From contig CALUUZ010000003.1 of NCBI GenBank assembly GCA_944324075.1, positions 1 through 64,000 on the forward strand: a DNA stretch of 64,000 nt, given 5' to 3'. Shown piece by piece: positions 36,682-45,576 of the stretch. The position numbers and the translations under genes were made by a program. The notes beneath the pieces are model-generated. The model was not told the DNA's origin, did no database searches, and worked only from the letters and a program-made list of their open reading frames with translations. This DNA comes from Candidatus Mailhella excrementigallinarum (lineage in GTDB: Bacteria; Desulfobacterota; Desulfovibrionia; Desulfovibrionales; Desulfovibrionaceae). The number at the start of each line of letters is the position of its first letter. Positions within the stretch are counted from its first letter, which is position 1.

Positions 36682-38112
36682 TCAATCATTCCGCGCATCC
36701 CCCCGGCACGATTTCTCCGCCTGCACTGACTGTGACGCGGGAACAAAAAGACGCCTGCGATGGAAGACGAATAGAACAATTGACGCCGCGACAGACAATA
36801 CATCAGCCACTGATTCCGAAACAAAGAGTCCGTCAGTCCCAAAGCCCATGCGCGGCAGCAGCAGGGCCAGAGGAATGAGCAGCACGAGCTTGCGCAAAAG
36901 AGCGACGCACATGGCAAGTTTAGCCTGTCCCAGTGCCAGAAAGGTTCGCTGAATGGCAAGCTGTATTCCGGAAAAAAGCATCCCTGCCATATACAGCCGC
37001 GCGCCATGCGCACTGATGCGGACGACTTCCGTATCGCTCGTGAACAGTGCGATGAAAGGCCGGGGGAAAAGCAGGACCACTGCCGTCCCCGCAAAGGTGA
37101 GCGCAGACGCCCACCAGGCCATCAACCTGAATGCGCCGCTGACTCTTTGCGCGTTGCCCGCGCCGAAGTTATAGCTCATAATGGGCACGGCTCCCTGGCA
37201 CAGGCCGTCTACGGGCAGAAACAGCATTTCCGCAATCACGAACAGAATCGTCATGGCGCTGACATAGGCGTCATTGCCGTAATACTGCATTCCCGCGTTC
37301 AGGGTCAAAGGCACAAGACATTCCGTGGACTGCAGAATGAAAGGCCCCATGCCCAGCGCAAGAACGGGCAGCAGTATCCGGCGATCCAGCCTGAGATATG
37401 CCCGGCGCAGACGCAATATGCTGCGGCGTCCGAAAAAAAAGCAGAATATCCAGACCGCGCTCACACTCTGACTGCATATCGTCGCCAGAGCAGCGCCTTT
37501 GCACCCCATGTCCAAACAGTAGATAAACAGAGGATCAAGGACGATATTCAATACAGCGCCGATGCAGACTGTCGCCATGGCAACCTTGGCGAACCCCTGG
37601 CAGGAAACATACTGGTTCAGTCCCAGCGTGAGCTGGACGGAAAGGGTTCCGAACAGATATACGGTAAGGTACTCCTCGGCAAAACCGATAGTGTCGGAAC
37701 TTGCCCCGAGAAAATGCAGCAACGGACGGCGGGAAACAAAAAACAGCACGAACAGAAGCACACCCGTCACAAGCAGAAAAACAAGGGCCGAGCCGAGAAT
37801 GCGCTCCGCCGTCTCCCTGTCCCCGCGTCCCATGGCCATGGAAGCCCGCGGCGCGCCCCCCATGCCTACCAGGCTGGCAAAGGCGGAAATAAACATGATC
37901 ACGGGAAAGGCCACGCCGACACCGGCCAGCGCCAACGCTCCGGTATCGGGTATTCTCCCGACAAACACGCGATCCACCAGATTATATAGCAGATTAACCA
38001 CCTGGGCCAGAATGGAAGGAAGCGCCAGACGCAGCAACAGATGCCCCAGGGCTTCCGTTCCAAGCCCGTTGTCCGCCGGTATTCCGGCGCTCTCGCCGTT
38101 TTTTCCGACCAT
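36682..38112 (-). CDS. MATE-family multidrug/metabolite exporter
   Basis: 476 residues with 12 membrane helices in two halves. Typical starts of the halves are LLRLALPSILAQVVNLLYNLVDRVFVGRI and LALGMGPFILQSTECLVPLTLNAGMQYYG, resembling the MepA/NorM group driven by Na+ or H+. GGGGAG lies seven bases before the ATG at 38112; another ATG at 38118 is too close to it. No regulator gene is adjacent, and the substrate is unknown. Confidence 0.9.
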   Translation of the reverse strand: MVGKNGESAGIPADNGLGTEALGHLLLRLALPSILAQVVNLLYNLVDRVFVGRIPDTGALALAGVGVAFPVIMFISAFASLVGMGGAPRASMAMGRGDRETAERILGSALVFLLVTGVLLFVLFFVSRRPLLHFLGASSDTIGFAEEYLTVYLFGTLSVQLTLGLNQYVSCQGFAKVAMATVCIGAVLNIVLDPLFIYCLDMGCKGAALATICSQSVSAVWIFCFFFGRRSILRLRRAYLRLDRRILLPVLALGMGPFILQSTECLVPLTLNAGMQYYGNDAYVSAMTILFVIAEMLFLPVDGLCQGAVPIMSYNFGAGNAQRVSGAFRLMAWWASALTFAGTAVVLLFPRPFIALFTSDTEVVRISAHGARLYMAGMLFSGIQLAIQRTFLALGQAKLAMCVALLRKLVLLIPLALLLPRMGFGTDGLFVSESVADVLSVAASIVLFVFHRRRLFVPASQSVQAEKSCRGDARND

Positions 38113-38261
38113 GCCCATTCTCCCCTGCGATGCGATTCACCAGGGCGCGGGCATACTCCCGCGAAAAAGGACTCGATATCGGGCAACCCAGTCGCGGCAG
38201 CTCCCAAGGTTCAGGCATGAAGTGCCTCGCCCCGGCTGGAAACCACTTTACTCAAAAACAC

Positions 38262-38300
38262 CCCCGAAAAGAAAGCCCCCGACCGGATATTCCGGCCGGG
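38262..38300 (-). terminator. Rho-independent terminator after the threonine aldolase gene
   Basis: On the minus strand CCCGGCCGGA pairs with the TCCGGTCGGG that follows a 3-nt loop (38278-38300), and GGCTTTCTTTTC comes next. It is located 34 bases after the stop of the aldolase gene. Confidence 0.6.
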
Positions 38301-38333
38301 AGCAGGCATCAGACGGAGTTTCCCGAAATACGT

Positions 38334-39356
38334 TTACACCAGAGCGGCAGCATCCTGCACAAAGGCGTCGATTTCCTCCCTGGTTGTGGCAAAGCTGCAC
38401 ATCAGTCTGGCGATATGGAGTTCATGATCCACTTCATAAAAATAATATTTTTCCATGAGTCTGCCCATATGTTCCGGCTTCATGCGCACAAAAAGAGCAT
38501 TGGCGGCCGGAGTCCGCGCCTGCATGTGCGGCAGGCGATTCAGTTCGGAAGCAAAATAACGGGCCATGGCATTGGCATGGCGGGCGTTTTCGAGCCAGAG
38601 GCCGTCCCTGAGCGCTTCAGTAAACTGTGCGGCCACAAAACGCATTTTCGAGACAAGCTGAAGCGACTGCTTGCGCATGGTCAGAAAGTCCTCTGCCAGA
38701 TCAGGCCGGAAAACAACTACAGCCTCACCAAGCATCAGCCCATTCTTCGTTCCCCCGAAGGAAAGGATATCAATGCCGGATTCACGGGTCAGCTCGCGCA
38801 CATCAACATCAAGAGAGGCCACAGCATTGGCGATGCGTGTACCGTCCATGTGCGTCACCAATCCCATGGAATGAGCCTTCTCCGTCAGGGCTCGCACTTC
38901 CTCCAGACTGTATACGCCCCCCAGTTCCGTTGTCTGAGTGAGAGAAAGTGCGTGCGGCGTGACATGATGGCAGTCCTTCAGGTCACCTGCCCAGCGCTCA
39001 AGCTGCTCGGGGCGTATCTTCCCCTCCCCGTCAGCGGGCAGGGTCAACAGCTTGGCCCCTCCCACCCATTCGGGAGCACCACTTTCATCGGTATTGATAT
39101 GCGCCACATGAGAACAGACGACACCCTGCCACGGTCTGAGCATGGCACGCAGACTCATGACATTGCCGCCTGTTCCGCTCAGCGCGAAAAAAACCTGAAC
39201 ATCATGTCCAAACAATCTATGGAACTGCGCAAGCGCGGCCTCGCTCCACTCGTCAAAGCCGTAAGGACGACAATAACCGGCGTTGGCCTCAAGTATCGCC
39301 TGCATGATACGGGGATGAACCCCCGCCGTATTGTCGCTGGCAAAACCGATAAACAT
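38334..39356 (-). CDS. Low-specificity threonine aldolase (PLP, beta-eliminating lyase family)
   Basis: 340 residues. Fold-type I PLP enzyme: FASDNTAGVHPRIMQAI at the start, SGTGGNVMSLRAML (PLP phosphate region), HINTDESGAPE, HMDGTRIANA with the PLP-binding Asp, and SFGGTKNG with the Schiff-base Lys near 207. The family cleaves L-threonine/L-allo-threonine to glycine and acetaldehyde. ATG 39356 has GGAGG five bases upstream, better than the ATG four codons earlier. A terminator follows. Upstream 39357-39476 is non-coding. Confidence 0.92.
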   Translation of the reverse strand: MFIGFASDNTAGVHPRIMQAILEANAGYCRPYGFDEWSEAALAQFHRLFGHDVQVFFALSGTGGNVMSLRAMLRPWQGVVCSHVAHINTDESGAPEWVGGAKLLTLPADGEGKIRPEQLERWAGDLKDCHHVTPHALSLTQTTELGGVYSLEEVRALTEKAHSMGLVTHMDGTRIANAVASLDVDVRELTRESGIDILSFGGTKNGLMLGEAVVVFRPDLAEDFLTMRKQSLQLVSKMRFVAAQFTEALRDGLWLENARHANAMARYFASELNRLPHMQARTPAANALFVRMKPEHMGRLMEKYYFYEVDHELHIARLMCSFATTREEIDAFVQDAAALV

Positions 39357-39476
39357 ATTTCCTCCCATCTGGTCGTCTGGAATTAATTGTCTGTCCGGAG
39401 CAGTCTGTTATTAAAAATATCTGTACCGCTCAGATCGACTCCCGGGACAGTCGCCCCCCCTGAAGCTGATCCTGCA

Positions 39477-40670
39477 TCAGAGGGACTCTCCTTCCGTCAA
39501 TCCCGCACGCTTCAATGCACTCGCGTACACAGCAAGCGTCTGATCGCGAAAATTTTCCAGAGTCAGCCCGCCGCTCGGACGGATTCCGGGAACAGGCGGA
39601 ACCGCCCCGCAGAAAATACGTTCATGGCAGGTCTTCCGTACGGCGTCCAGCCAGGCGGCATTCCCTGCGCGAAGCATCAGTCTGCTCATTTCCGAAACAT
39701 CTCCCGGCGCAAACAACAGTTCCTGCGGGAGAATATCGGGCATGACCCCAACCGCGCTGCCGACAAGCGGCACACCGCAGGCCATAATCTCCAACGCCGC
39801 ACGGGCGATGGTCTCGGAACCGAGCGAAGCAATCACTCCCATATCAAGCGCATTGATCGCGTGTTCCGGCTGTGCCACCCGTCCGCTGACGACCACCGCC
39901 GCCCCGGGAGAGTCCAGCGGCCCCAGCCCTGCCTCTTCCGACCAGGTGTTCACGTCATTTACGGAGTACTGGGAATCAAAACCAATGACCAGAAGACGGA
40001 GTCTTCCCCCTGCCGGCCACGACTTCCGGGCCGCAGCCAGCGCGCGTATGGATTCCCTGATGCCCTTTACCTCGTCCATTCTGCCGACAATTCCCAGGAC
40101 AAAGTCACATGGCTCGAAACCGAATGAAGCACGAGCCGTCGTCCTTGATACGGAAGAAGCATGAAAGCGCGCGGTATCCACACCGCCGAGTACGGTAAAC
40201 AGTCTCTCCTCCGGCACCCCGAGGCGTGTCAGAAAGTGGCGCGACATGCGGCTGTTGGTGGATACCACCGCATCGGCGGCCTTCCGGTGCAGCCAGAGGT
40301 TGGGAACATTGCTCCTGGGCAGACGTTGATCCCCGCGCGTACGCACCAGGGCGAAACCGAAGCGCCGCTTGAGCAGCGCCCACAGGACAAAGCTCTCTCC
40401 TCTGTGGCAGTTTACCACATCGGGCCTGAACCTGCGCAACAGATCTTCCATGCCGCGCACAAGGGCGGGCAGTCGATGCGGCGCCATGTCATTCAACGGC
40501 AGTTCTTCGCATTCCATTCCCATGCGGCGGGCCTGTCGCAAAGGTTCTGTTTCCGCAAGACCGACCACTCTTGAACGATGGCCGGCCGCATTCAGAGTAC
40601 GGGCCAGAGTCACGCCGTACCACGCGGTAGCGTTGTACCAGCGGACATTGACGATCTGAAGGGTTCTCAT
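39477..40670 (-). CDS. Glycosyltransferase family 4-like protein
   Basis: 397 residues. GT-B fold with an N-terminal acceptor domain (NVRWYNATAWYGVTLARTLNAAGHRSRVVG), PDVVNCHRGESFVLWALL, a hinge at VLGGVDTARFH, and a C-terminal donor domain FVLGIVGRMDEVKGI ... LGSETIARAALEIMACGVPLVGSAVGVMPDIL, which contains the E-x7-E type nucleotide-sugar motif. Probably makes a surface polysaccharide or lipid-linked sugar; acceptor unknown. Its start lies three bases after the stop of the SulP gene, so the pair is co-translated. Confidence 0.88.
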   Translation of the reverse strand: MRTLQIVNVRWYNATAWYGVTLARTLNAAGHRSRVVGLAETEPLRQARRMGMECEELPLNDMAPHRLPALVRGMEDLLRRFRPDVVNCHRGESFVLWALLKRRFGFALVRTRGDQRLPRSNVPNLWLHRKAADAVVSTNSRMSRHFLTRLGVPEERLFTVLGGVDTARFHASSVSRTTARASFGFEPCDFVLGIVGRMDEVKGIRESIRALAAARKSWPAGGRLRLLVIGFDSQYSVNDVNTWSEEAGLGPLDSPGAAVVVSGRVAQPEHAINALDMGVIASLGSETIARAALEIMACGVPLVGSAVGVMPDILPQELLFAPGDVSEMSRLMLRAGNAAWLDAVRKTCHERIFCGAVPPVPGIRPSGGLTLENFRDQTLAVYASALKRAGLTEGESL

Positions 40671-40673
40671 GGG

Positions 40674-42416
40674 CTACCGGAAACGGGCCAGTTCCGCGGC
40701 TCTGGCCAAGGCCATATCAAGAGAATGGCACACATTGTCTTCGCCAAGGCTGCGCAGCAGCCCCATACGGCGCAGAATGCGGCGGGTAGGTGCGGGAACG
40801 GCTGCGAGCACCACCTTGTACCCGTCGGAACGGTGCGCGAGAAATGCCTCCAGAACATGGATACCCGTGGCGTCGATGGTCGGTACATCATGCATGTTGA
40901 GTACATAGACCCTGACGGTACTCTGGGTGCCGGCAAGAGCGTTCTGAAAACGATCCACCATGCCGAAGAAAAAGGGGCCGTTAATGGAGAACAGGCGCAC
41001 ACCTTCCGGAAGGCTGGGCTGTTCCAGAGGCAGTTCCTCACAGTCCCCGTCGACGCATTCGACCTCATGCACGCGGGTCATGACGCTCATGCGCCGCATG
41101 AAGAGCAGAGATGCAAGAATAACGCCGACATACACGGCAACGGTGAGATCCACAACCAGAGTCAGAACGAAGGTCAGCAGCATTACCGACCAGTCGGACT
41201 TCGGTCCCCGCAGAATGGCCTTGATGGCCTTGGTTTCCAGCATTCCCCAGGCGATGATCACCATCACGGCGGCAAGGCTTGCCAAAGGAATGGCGGATGT
41301 AAGGGGGGAAAGCCACAGCACAAATGCCAGAACTGTCAGGGAGTGGATGATGGCGGAAACCGGCGTACGCGCCCCGCTGCTGATATTGGTGGCTGTCCTG
41401 GCAATGGCTCCGGTGGCGGGAATGCCGCCGAACAGAGCGCTGGACATGTTGCCCAGCCCCTGCGCTACCAGTTCCATATTGGAATAATGCTTGTCTCCGG
41501 TCATGCTGTCAGCCACGACGCAGGTAAGCAGGGATTCGATTCCGGCCAGAAGCGCGATGGTCACCGCATCGGGAAACAGAACCTGAATGCGTTCAATGCT
41601 GACTTCCGGCCAGTGAAAGGACGGCAGGGAAGAAGGTATGGCTCCATATCTGCCCGCGATGGTATCCACCGGCAGGTCGAAGAGCCAGACCACGAGTGCG
41701 CCGAAGATGACCCCCGCAACGGGCGCGGGCACGCGGGGAACAAAACGCCGGATCAGAAGCATCACCGCAAGCGTGGCCGCAGCGACTCCGAGCGTCATGG
41801 GCGACAGATTCTCCATATCATCAAGATAGACCGCCCATTTGCTGAAAAATTCGGGCGGCGCATTCGTGACGGACAACCCGAAAAAGTCTCCCATCTGCTG
41901 GGAAAAGATAATCAGGGCAATGCCCGCCGTAAAACCTGTGGTTACGGGATACGGAATGAACTTGATGATCGAGCCGAGCCGGAACAGCCCCCCCAGGGCA
42001 AGAAGACATCCGGCAATGAGCGTGGTCAGCACCAGACCATCATAACCATGCCGATAGACAATGCCGTAGATAATGACGACAAAGGCCCCGGTAGGGCCGC
42101 TGATCTGGTAACGGCTTCCCCCCAGCAGAGCGATCACCAGCCCGGCGATAATGGCGGTATACAGCCCCTGTATGGGCTCCACGCCGGAAGCGATGGCAAA
42201 GGCCATGGCCAGAGGCATGGCCACCACGCCCACGGTCAGTCCGGCAATGGCATCCTTGCTGAAATCCGCCGCAGAGTAGCCGTTCCTGAGTACAGCAAGC
42301 AGCTTGGGGCGGAACGGCCCCCCTTCCGGAGCGGATGCGCCGTGCGGGAAAAAGGAACGGGGCGCAATGCGCCCCATGGCATGAGCCAGCATGCGGGAAA
42401 AAGAGCCATGCTGCAT
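40674..42416 (-). CDS. SulP-family anion transporter with STAS domain
   Basis: 580 residues. The transport domain has about 12-14 helices, with DAIAGLTVGVVAMPLAMAFAIASGVEPIQGLYTAIIAG (SulP signature), ISGPTGAFVV and GGIPATGAIARTATNISSGARTPVSAI. The STAS domain (about 450-560) includes MHDVPTIDATGIHVLEAFL. SulP proteins move sulfate, bicarbonate or other anions; in a sulfate/sulfonate-respiring organism sulfate is possible but cannot be told from sequence. It is followed without gap by the glycosyltransferase gene. Confidence 0.93.
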   Translation of the reverse strand: MQHGSFSRMLAHAMGRIAPRSFFPHGASAPEGGPFRPKLLAVLRNGYSAADFSKDAIAGLTVGVVAMPLAMAFAIASGVEPIQGLYTAIIAGLVIALLGGSRYQISGPTGAFVVIIYGIVYRHGYDGLVLTTLIAGCLLALGGLFRLGSIIKFIPYPVTTGFTAGIALIIFSQQMGDFFGLSVTNAPPEFFSKWAVYLDDMENLSPMTLGVAAATLAVMLLIRRFVPRVPAPVAGVIFGALVVWLFDLPVDTIAGRYGAIPSSLPSFHWPEVSIERIQVLFPDAVTIALLAGIESLLTCVVADSMTGDKHYSNMELVAQGLGNMSSALFGGIPATGAIARTATNISSGARTPVSAIIHSLTVLAFVLWLSPLTSAIPLASLAAVMVIIAWGMLETKAIKAILRGPKSDWSVMLLTFVLTLVVDLTVAVYVGVILASLLFMRRMSVMTRVHEVECVDGDCEELPLEQPSLPEGVRLFSINGPFFFGMVDRFQNALAGTQSTVRVYVLNMHDVPTIDATGIHVLEAFLAHRSDGYKVVLAAVPAPTRRILRRMGLLRSLGEDNVCHSLDMALARAAELARFR

Positions 42417-42484
42417 TGGTTGCCCACCTTCATAAGGTTTATGGGGTTCAATTCACGGCAGGCGTCCGCTGCCGCTCTCCCCGC

Positions 42485-42510
42485 CTCCGTGCGGATAAGG
42501 CCGCACGGAG
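42485..42510 (-). terminator. Hairpin between the M20 and SulP genes
   Basis: CTCCGTGCGG and CCGCACGGAG form a 10-bp perfect stem with a 6-nt loop, 27 bases after the stop of the M20 hydrolase gene. No T-run follows on the minus strand, so termination strength is uncertain. Confidence 0.5.
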
Positions 42511-42536
42511 AACGCCGCTTCTCGGAAGAACGTTTC

Positions 42537-43787
42537 TCAAACCATGCCGGAATCGGAAGCAAACAACATGTGAGCGTAGACCTGGGCGTCTCCCACTGCA
42601 TGGGAAAGACGCGCTCCCTCATTGGGGACATGGCAGTTGTCAAGCACCCTGCACCATACGGCCGCATTGATGCCCCGCGCCCGGAACTGTTTGGCCACTG
42701 TACCGCCGCCGACTCCGCCTTCACGACAACGAATGCCGTATACTTTAAAAACAGCGTCTTTAAGCGCAACCACAACAGGACTGTCCACCGGTGTCGGTGC
42801 GGGACCAGCCTCACGATTCACAACCTCAAGCTCGACTCCAACCCCGTGCCTTGCCGCGACACCTTCCATAAAGGCACGCATGGCGGCGAGGACCTCATCA
42901 AGATCATAGTGCGGCAGAATCCGTGAGTCTACAAAAAAGACATCCTTGCCCGGCATGGTGTTCACATTGGGCACGTTGGCATCGTGTCGCGTGGGGGTAA
43001 TGGTGCTGCGATCAGGCGTGAACAGAGAATTGCGCTCCGGAAAACGGGCTTCCATTTCGCTCTGCACATGCAGAATCATGTCGGAAGCCGCGACCAGCGC
43101 GTTTTTGCCCTCATCAGGCGTGGAAGCATGACACTGTGCCCCCGTGACAGTGACCTTCACCCACAGGGTACTCTTTTCCGCCACTTCAATCAGCGCACCA
43201 TCCACAGTGCCGTAGTCAGGCACCATGACGAGATCATCAGGAGCAATCAGATCCGGACGCTCCGCAAGCACATGCTCAATACCATACTTGTTGCCGGTCT
43301 CCTCATCCGCTACAAGAATAATCCCCAGACCGAGTTCGGGAGTGATGCCCTTTTCCTTGAGCTCCGCGGCAAGAAGTATGGCCGACACGGCAGCCTGCTG
43401 GTTGTCTTCCACTCCCCTCCCGTAAATGAGATCGGGATCCGCGGGGTCACGCGTCACGGTCCACGGGTCGCTCTTCCACAGGCTGAGTTCTCCCGGCGGG
43501 ACCACATCAAGGTGAGCGAGCACCCACAGCATGCGACGTGTTCTGCCCGGCACCCGGACAATCATGTTGGGCCTTCTGCCGGAGGGTACACGACTATCGG
43601 GAGCATCCACATGTTCGATATCCTTCAGTCCGAACGCGCGCAGACGTTCCTCAAGCCACACCGCCTTCCTTTCCTCCCCTTCGCCGCCGTTCTCGGGCGA
43701 CAAGGCGGGAAAGGACGTCAAACCGGACTGAAGCTCCAGCGCGCGTTCCGCACGACCGGCCAAGGCCGCAATCAACTCGTCTCGCAT
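42537..43787 (-). CDS. M20-family metallo-hydrolase (ArgE/DapE/CPG2 type)
   Basis: 416 residues. Zinc-site motifs: VLAHLDVVPPG (His, Asp), GRGVEDNQQA (bridging Asp), VADEETGNKYG (catalytic and binding Glu pair), VPDYGTVDG, and a C-terminal DNCHVPNEGARLS with the last His. A dimerisation domain lies at about 200-310. These enzymes cut amide bonds in peptides or N-acyl amino acids; exact substrate unknown. ATG 43787 has CAGGAG five bases upstream. Confidence 0.92.
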   Translation of the reverse strand: MRDELIAALAGRAERALELQSGLTSFPALSPENGGEGEERKAVWLEERLRAFGLKDIEHVDAPDSRVPSGRRPNMIVRVPGRTRRMLWVLAHLDVVPPGELSLWKSDPWTVTRDPADPDLIYGRGVEDNQQAAVSAILLAAELKEKGITPELGLGIILVADEETGNKYGIEHVLAERPDLIAPDDLVMVPDYGTVDGALIEVAEKSTLWVKVTVTGAQCHASTPDEGKNALVAASDMILHVQSEMEARFPERNSLFTPDRSTITPTRHDANVPNVNTMPGKDVFFVDSRILPHYDLDEVLAAMRAFMEGVAARHGVGVELEVVNREAGPAPTPVDSPVVVALKDAVFKVYGIRCREGGVGGGTVAKQFRARGINAAVWCRVLDNCHVPNEGARLSHAVGDAQVYAHMLFASDSGMV

Positions 43788-43826
43788 AGCGACTCCTGCG
43801 ATTGAAACGACATGATTAAACGACAA

Positions 43827-43866
43827 TCACCGGGGGCAGCCGAAACATACGGCGAACTCCCGGTGA
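43827..43866 (-). terminator. Hairpin after the PxxKW gene
   Basis: TCACCGGG (43827-43834) pairs with CCCGGTGA (43859-43866), with a further inner stem (CCG/CGG) in the loop. It lies 21 bases after the PxxKW stop on the minus strand; only short T stretches follow. Confidence 0.5.
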
Positions 43867-43887
43867 ACGAAAAAAAAGAAAACAGAC

Positions 43888-44163
43888 CTAGCGGCCCTTG
43901 GCAGCGCGCTTGGAGGCCTTCAGCGGGTTTACCTTGGCCTTGGCGGCACTTTCCGTTTTGATGTGGGTGGCGAAGTTGCAACGTCCGCCCACCCATTTGC
44001 GCGCGGGCACGGGGTAGCTGCTGCAGAACTGCTGTTCATCAAAATTCCGCACACGGTCACAACCTGCACACTGTTCCACAACGGGCTTCAGCAGAACTCC
44101 GTTGAGTTCCACGCCGGCTTCAGTCTTGACGGCACCGGCCAGCATCTTGTCAGACGTACTCAT
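43888..44163 (-). CDS. PxxKW family cysteine-rich protein
   Basis: 91 residues. Cys pairs at CAGCDRV and QFCSSYPVPARKWVGGRCNFATH with the name-giving PARKW (PxxKW), then a Lys/Ala-rich tail (AAKAKVNPLKASKRAAKGR). The family is small and found mainly in sulfate-reducing Deltaproteobacteria; function unknown, metal binding likely from four or more Cys. GGAGG is seven bases before the ATG. It is the last backbone gene before the AT-rich transposon. Confidence 0.85.
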   Translation of the reverse strand: MSTSDKMLAGAVKTEAGVELNGVLLKPVVEQCAGCDRVRNFDEQQFCSSYPVPARKWVGGRCNFATHIKTESAAKAKVNPLKASKRAAKGR

Positions 44164-44255
44164 GAAAATCCTCCATCCTCACCCGGCAACGGGCTGTTTA
44201 TCGCATATGAGAATCAGAATTCTTGTCCTGTATTTTTTGTTCTGTCAAGTTTAAA

Positions 44256-44263
44256 AACATAAA
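44256..44263. repeat. 8-bp target-site duplication, left
   Basis: AACATAAA directly outside the left terminal repeat; the same eight bases lie directly outside the right end at 52495-52502. Confidence 0.85.
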
Positions 44264-44288
44264 CGCTCTGTTGTAGAACTGTGTTGAT
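44264..44288 (+). repeat. Left terminal inverted repeat of the transposon
   Basis: 25 bases, CGCTCTGTTGTAGAAC then TGTGTTGAT; inverse copy at 52470-52494 with a single difference (T against C at base 17). Confidence 0.85.
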
Positions 44289-44300
44289 GGAGATTAGATA

Positions 44301-44338
44301 AAAATTTATCTAATTAATAAGTATACTTATATCTAAAT
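44301..44338 (+). repeat. 38-bp direct repeat flanking the two-gene cassette, copy 1
   Basis: Matches 45451-45488 with two mismatches. Both copies contain the 14-bp palindrome ATAAGTATACTTAT. Copy 1 is also part of an inverted repeat TTAGATAAA / TTTATCTAA (44294-44313). Confidence 0.8.
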
Positions 44339-44339
44339 A

Positions 44340-44368
44340 TTGACGGTTGAAAATTTACTACATAGAAA
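44340..44368 (+). promoter_or_regulatory. Probable promoter of the membrane protein-SinR pair
   Basis: TTGACG (44340-44345), 17-base spacer, TAGAAA (44363-44368), directly after the first 38-bp repeat and about 95 bases before the first gene. Confidence 0.45.
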
Positions 44369-44461
44369 GAATTATTGACTTATTCTCTTTTTGGGAAAGA
44401 CCATCAAGTTGCTCATTTAATGGGCGCAGACTTGTCTTGTTAATTTTAGGGGATAACGATT

Positions 44462-45172
44462 ATGTTTTTTACTATTACTTTACTTGTAATCATTATAATT
44501 GTGGCTTTTATGATTGATATAATAAATAAATCAAATGAGTTTCCTCATTCTGTAATAGCAAATTATTTACAGTCATTATTGATGGTATTTACTATTTTAT
44601 CTACAATTTTTATTGAAAAATTACGAAATTTTTTTATTAAGCCAAAATTAAAATTGGAAATCGCAAAACCCTATGAAGAAAATAGAAATCAAGAAAATAC
44701 ATCAGATCAATTTGATGGTGATATTATGATTAAAGTCGGAATTAAAAATATAGGAACATCAACAGCAAAAGAATGTAAGTGTATTGTAGATAAAATAGAA
44801 ATGCATAATGCCGATGATTCTATATCTAATGTAAAGCCTCTTCTAAATCTTGAGATAGGCTGGAATAAAAATGAATCATTTCCTTCTATATTTAAAGATG
44901 ATATAGCATATATTGATCTTGCAAAGCTTACTTGTCAATATAATAATACAGAATCGAATAAAACAAAATTAGAAAGCCAATCTCTTTGTCTTGCAGTTTT
45001 ATGTGGTGAAGAATCAGAATGGGAAGTATTTAATGACCCGTGTAATATTGATATAAGAATAAATATAAAGTATAATAATTCATATAAGACATCTTTTGTT
45101 GTAAATATTAAATGGAATGGAGGAACAAAATTAGATATTGCTAGAAATTTTAGCATTAGAGAGGTATACTAA
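44462..45172 (+). CDS. Membrane-anchored protein of unknown function, paired with a Cas2-like protein
   Basis: 236 residues. Two N-terminal membrane helices (about 3-24 and 36-55), then a soluble domain (about 62-235) with alternating beta-strand pattern, including IMIKVGIKNIGTSTAKECKCIVDKIE, which recalls CARDB/Ig-like folds. No enzyme motif seen. GGGGATAA precedes the ATG. The next gene starts one base after its stop, so the two products are probably made together. Strongly AT-rich codon use, unlike the backbone. I do not recognise a named family. Confidence 0.75.
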   Translation: MFFTITLLVIIIIVAFMIDIINKSNEFPHSVIANYLQSLLMVFTILSTIFIEKLRNFFIKPKLKLEIAKPYEENRNQENTSDQFDGDIMIKVGIKNIGTSTAKECKCIVDKIEMHNADDSISNVKPLLNLEIGWNKNESFPSIFKDDIAYIDLAKLTCQYNNTESNKTKLESQSLCLAVLCGEESEWEVFNDPCNIDIRINIKYNNSYKTSFVVNIKWNGGTKLDIARNFSIREVY

Positions 45173-45173
45173 A

Positions 45174-45443
45174 ATGATATATCTGATCAACTATGACATA
45201 AAGACCCGTGATACAGATAAAAATAGGTTTATCAACACAATTAAATCTGCTGATGGATGGTGGCATCACCTCAAAGATACATGGATTATTTCAACAAATG
45301 AATCACTAGAGGACTGGAATCAAAAGCTTATCAACGTACTGAACGATAACGATTCTTTATTAATCATTGATGTCACAGGTCAAGAAAGGAACGGATGGCT
45401 ACCCAAAAAAGCATGGGATTGGCTTAACGATAATGAAGAATAA
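45174..45443 (+). CDS. SinR-family / Cas2-like small protein
   Basis: 89 residues. MIYLINYDIKTRDTDKNRF followed by WWHHLKDTWIIST and LLIIDVTGQERNGWLPKKAWDWL is the pattern of the SinR family, which has the ferredoxin-like fold of Cas2/VapD (first strand YxIxYD with the conserved Asp, here D8). Cas2-like proteins may be nucleases or structural. No CRISPR repeats or other cas genes are present. It is coupled to the upstream membrane protein gene, and the pair is enclosed by 38-bp direct repeats, which suggests a movable two-gene unit inside the transposon. Confidence 0.75.
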   Translation: MIYLINYDIKTRDTDKNRFINTIKSADGWWHHLKDTWIISTNESLEDWNQKLINVLNDNDSLLIIDVTGQERNGWLPKKAWDWLNDNEE

Positions 45444-45450
45444 TTAAGTA

Positions 45451-45488
45451 AAATTTTATCTAATCAATAAGTATACTTATATCTAAAT
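45451..45488 (+). repeat. 38-bp direct repeat flanking the two-gene cassette, copy 2
   Basis: Second copy of 44301-44338, starting eight bases after the stop of the SinR-like gene; spacing between copies is 1150 bases. Confidence 0.8.
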
Positions 45489-45493
45489 TGTGG

Positions 45494-45545
45494 ACACGCA
45501 AAAAAAGAGGTTCTGATTAAGCTCAGAACCTCTTTTTTTGCGTGT
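45494..45545. terminator. 23-bp perfect bidirectional terminator
   Basis: 45494-45516 pairs perfectly with 45523-45545 around a 6-nt loop. The stem has A7 on one arm and T7 on the other, so it can end transcription from both the SinR pair (+) and the DUF2628 gene (-). Confidence 0.85.
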
Positions 45546-45576
45546 GAGCAAGTGCGTAGATTTTCAGATCACAAAA

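Noticed and set aside
40578..42926. Long plus-strand open frame of 782 codons
   Set aside because: Antisense of the SulP transporter gene, which has clear motifs and an intact frame.
45174..45443. CRISPR-Cas remnant because of the Cas2-like protein
   Set aside because: No repeat-spacer array and no other cas genes; the protein matches the stand-alone SinR type better.
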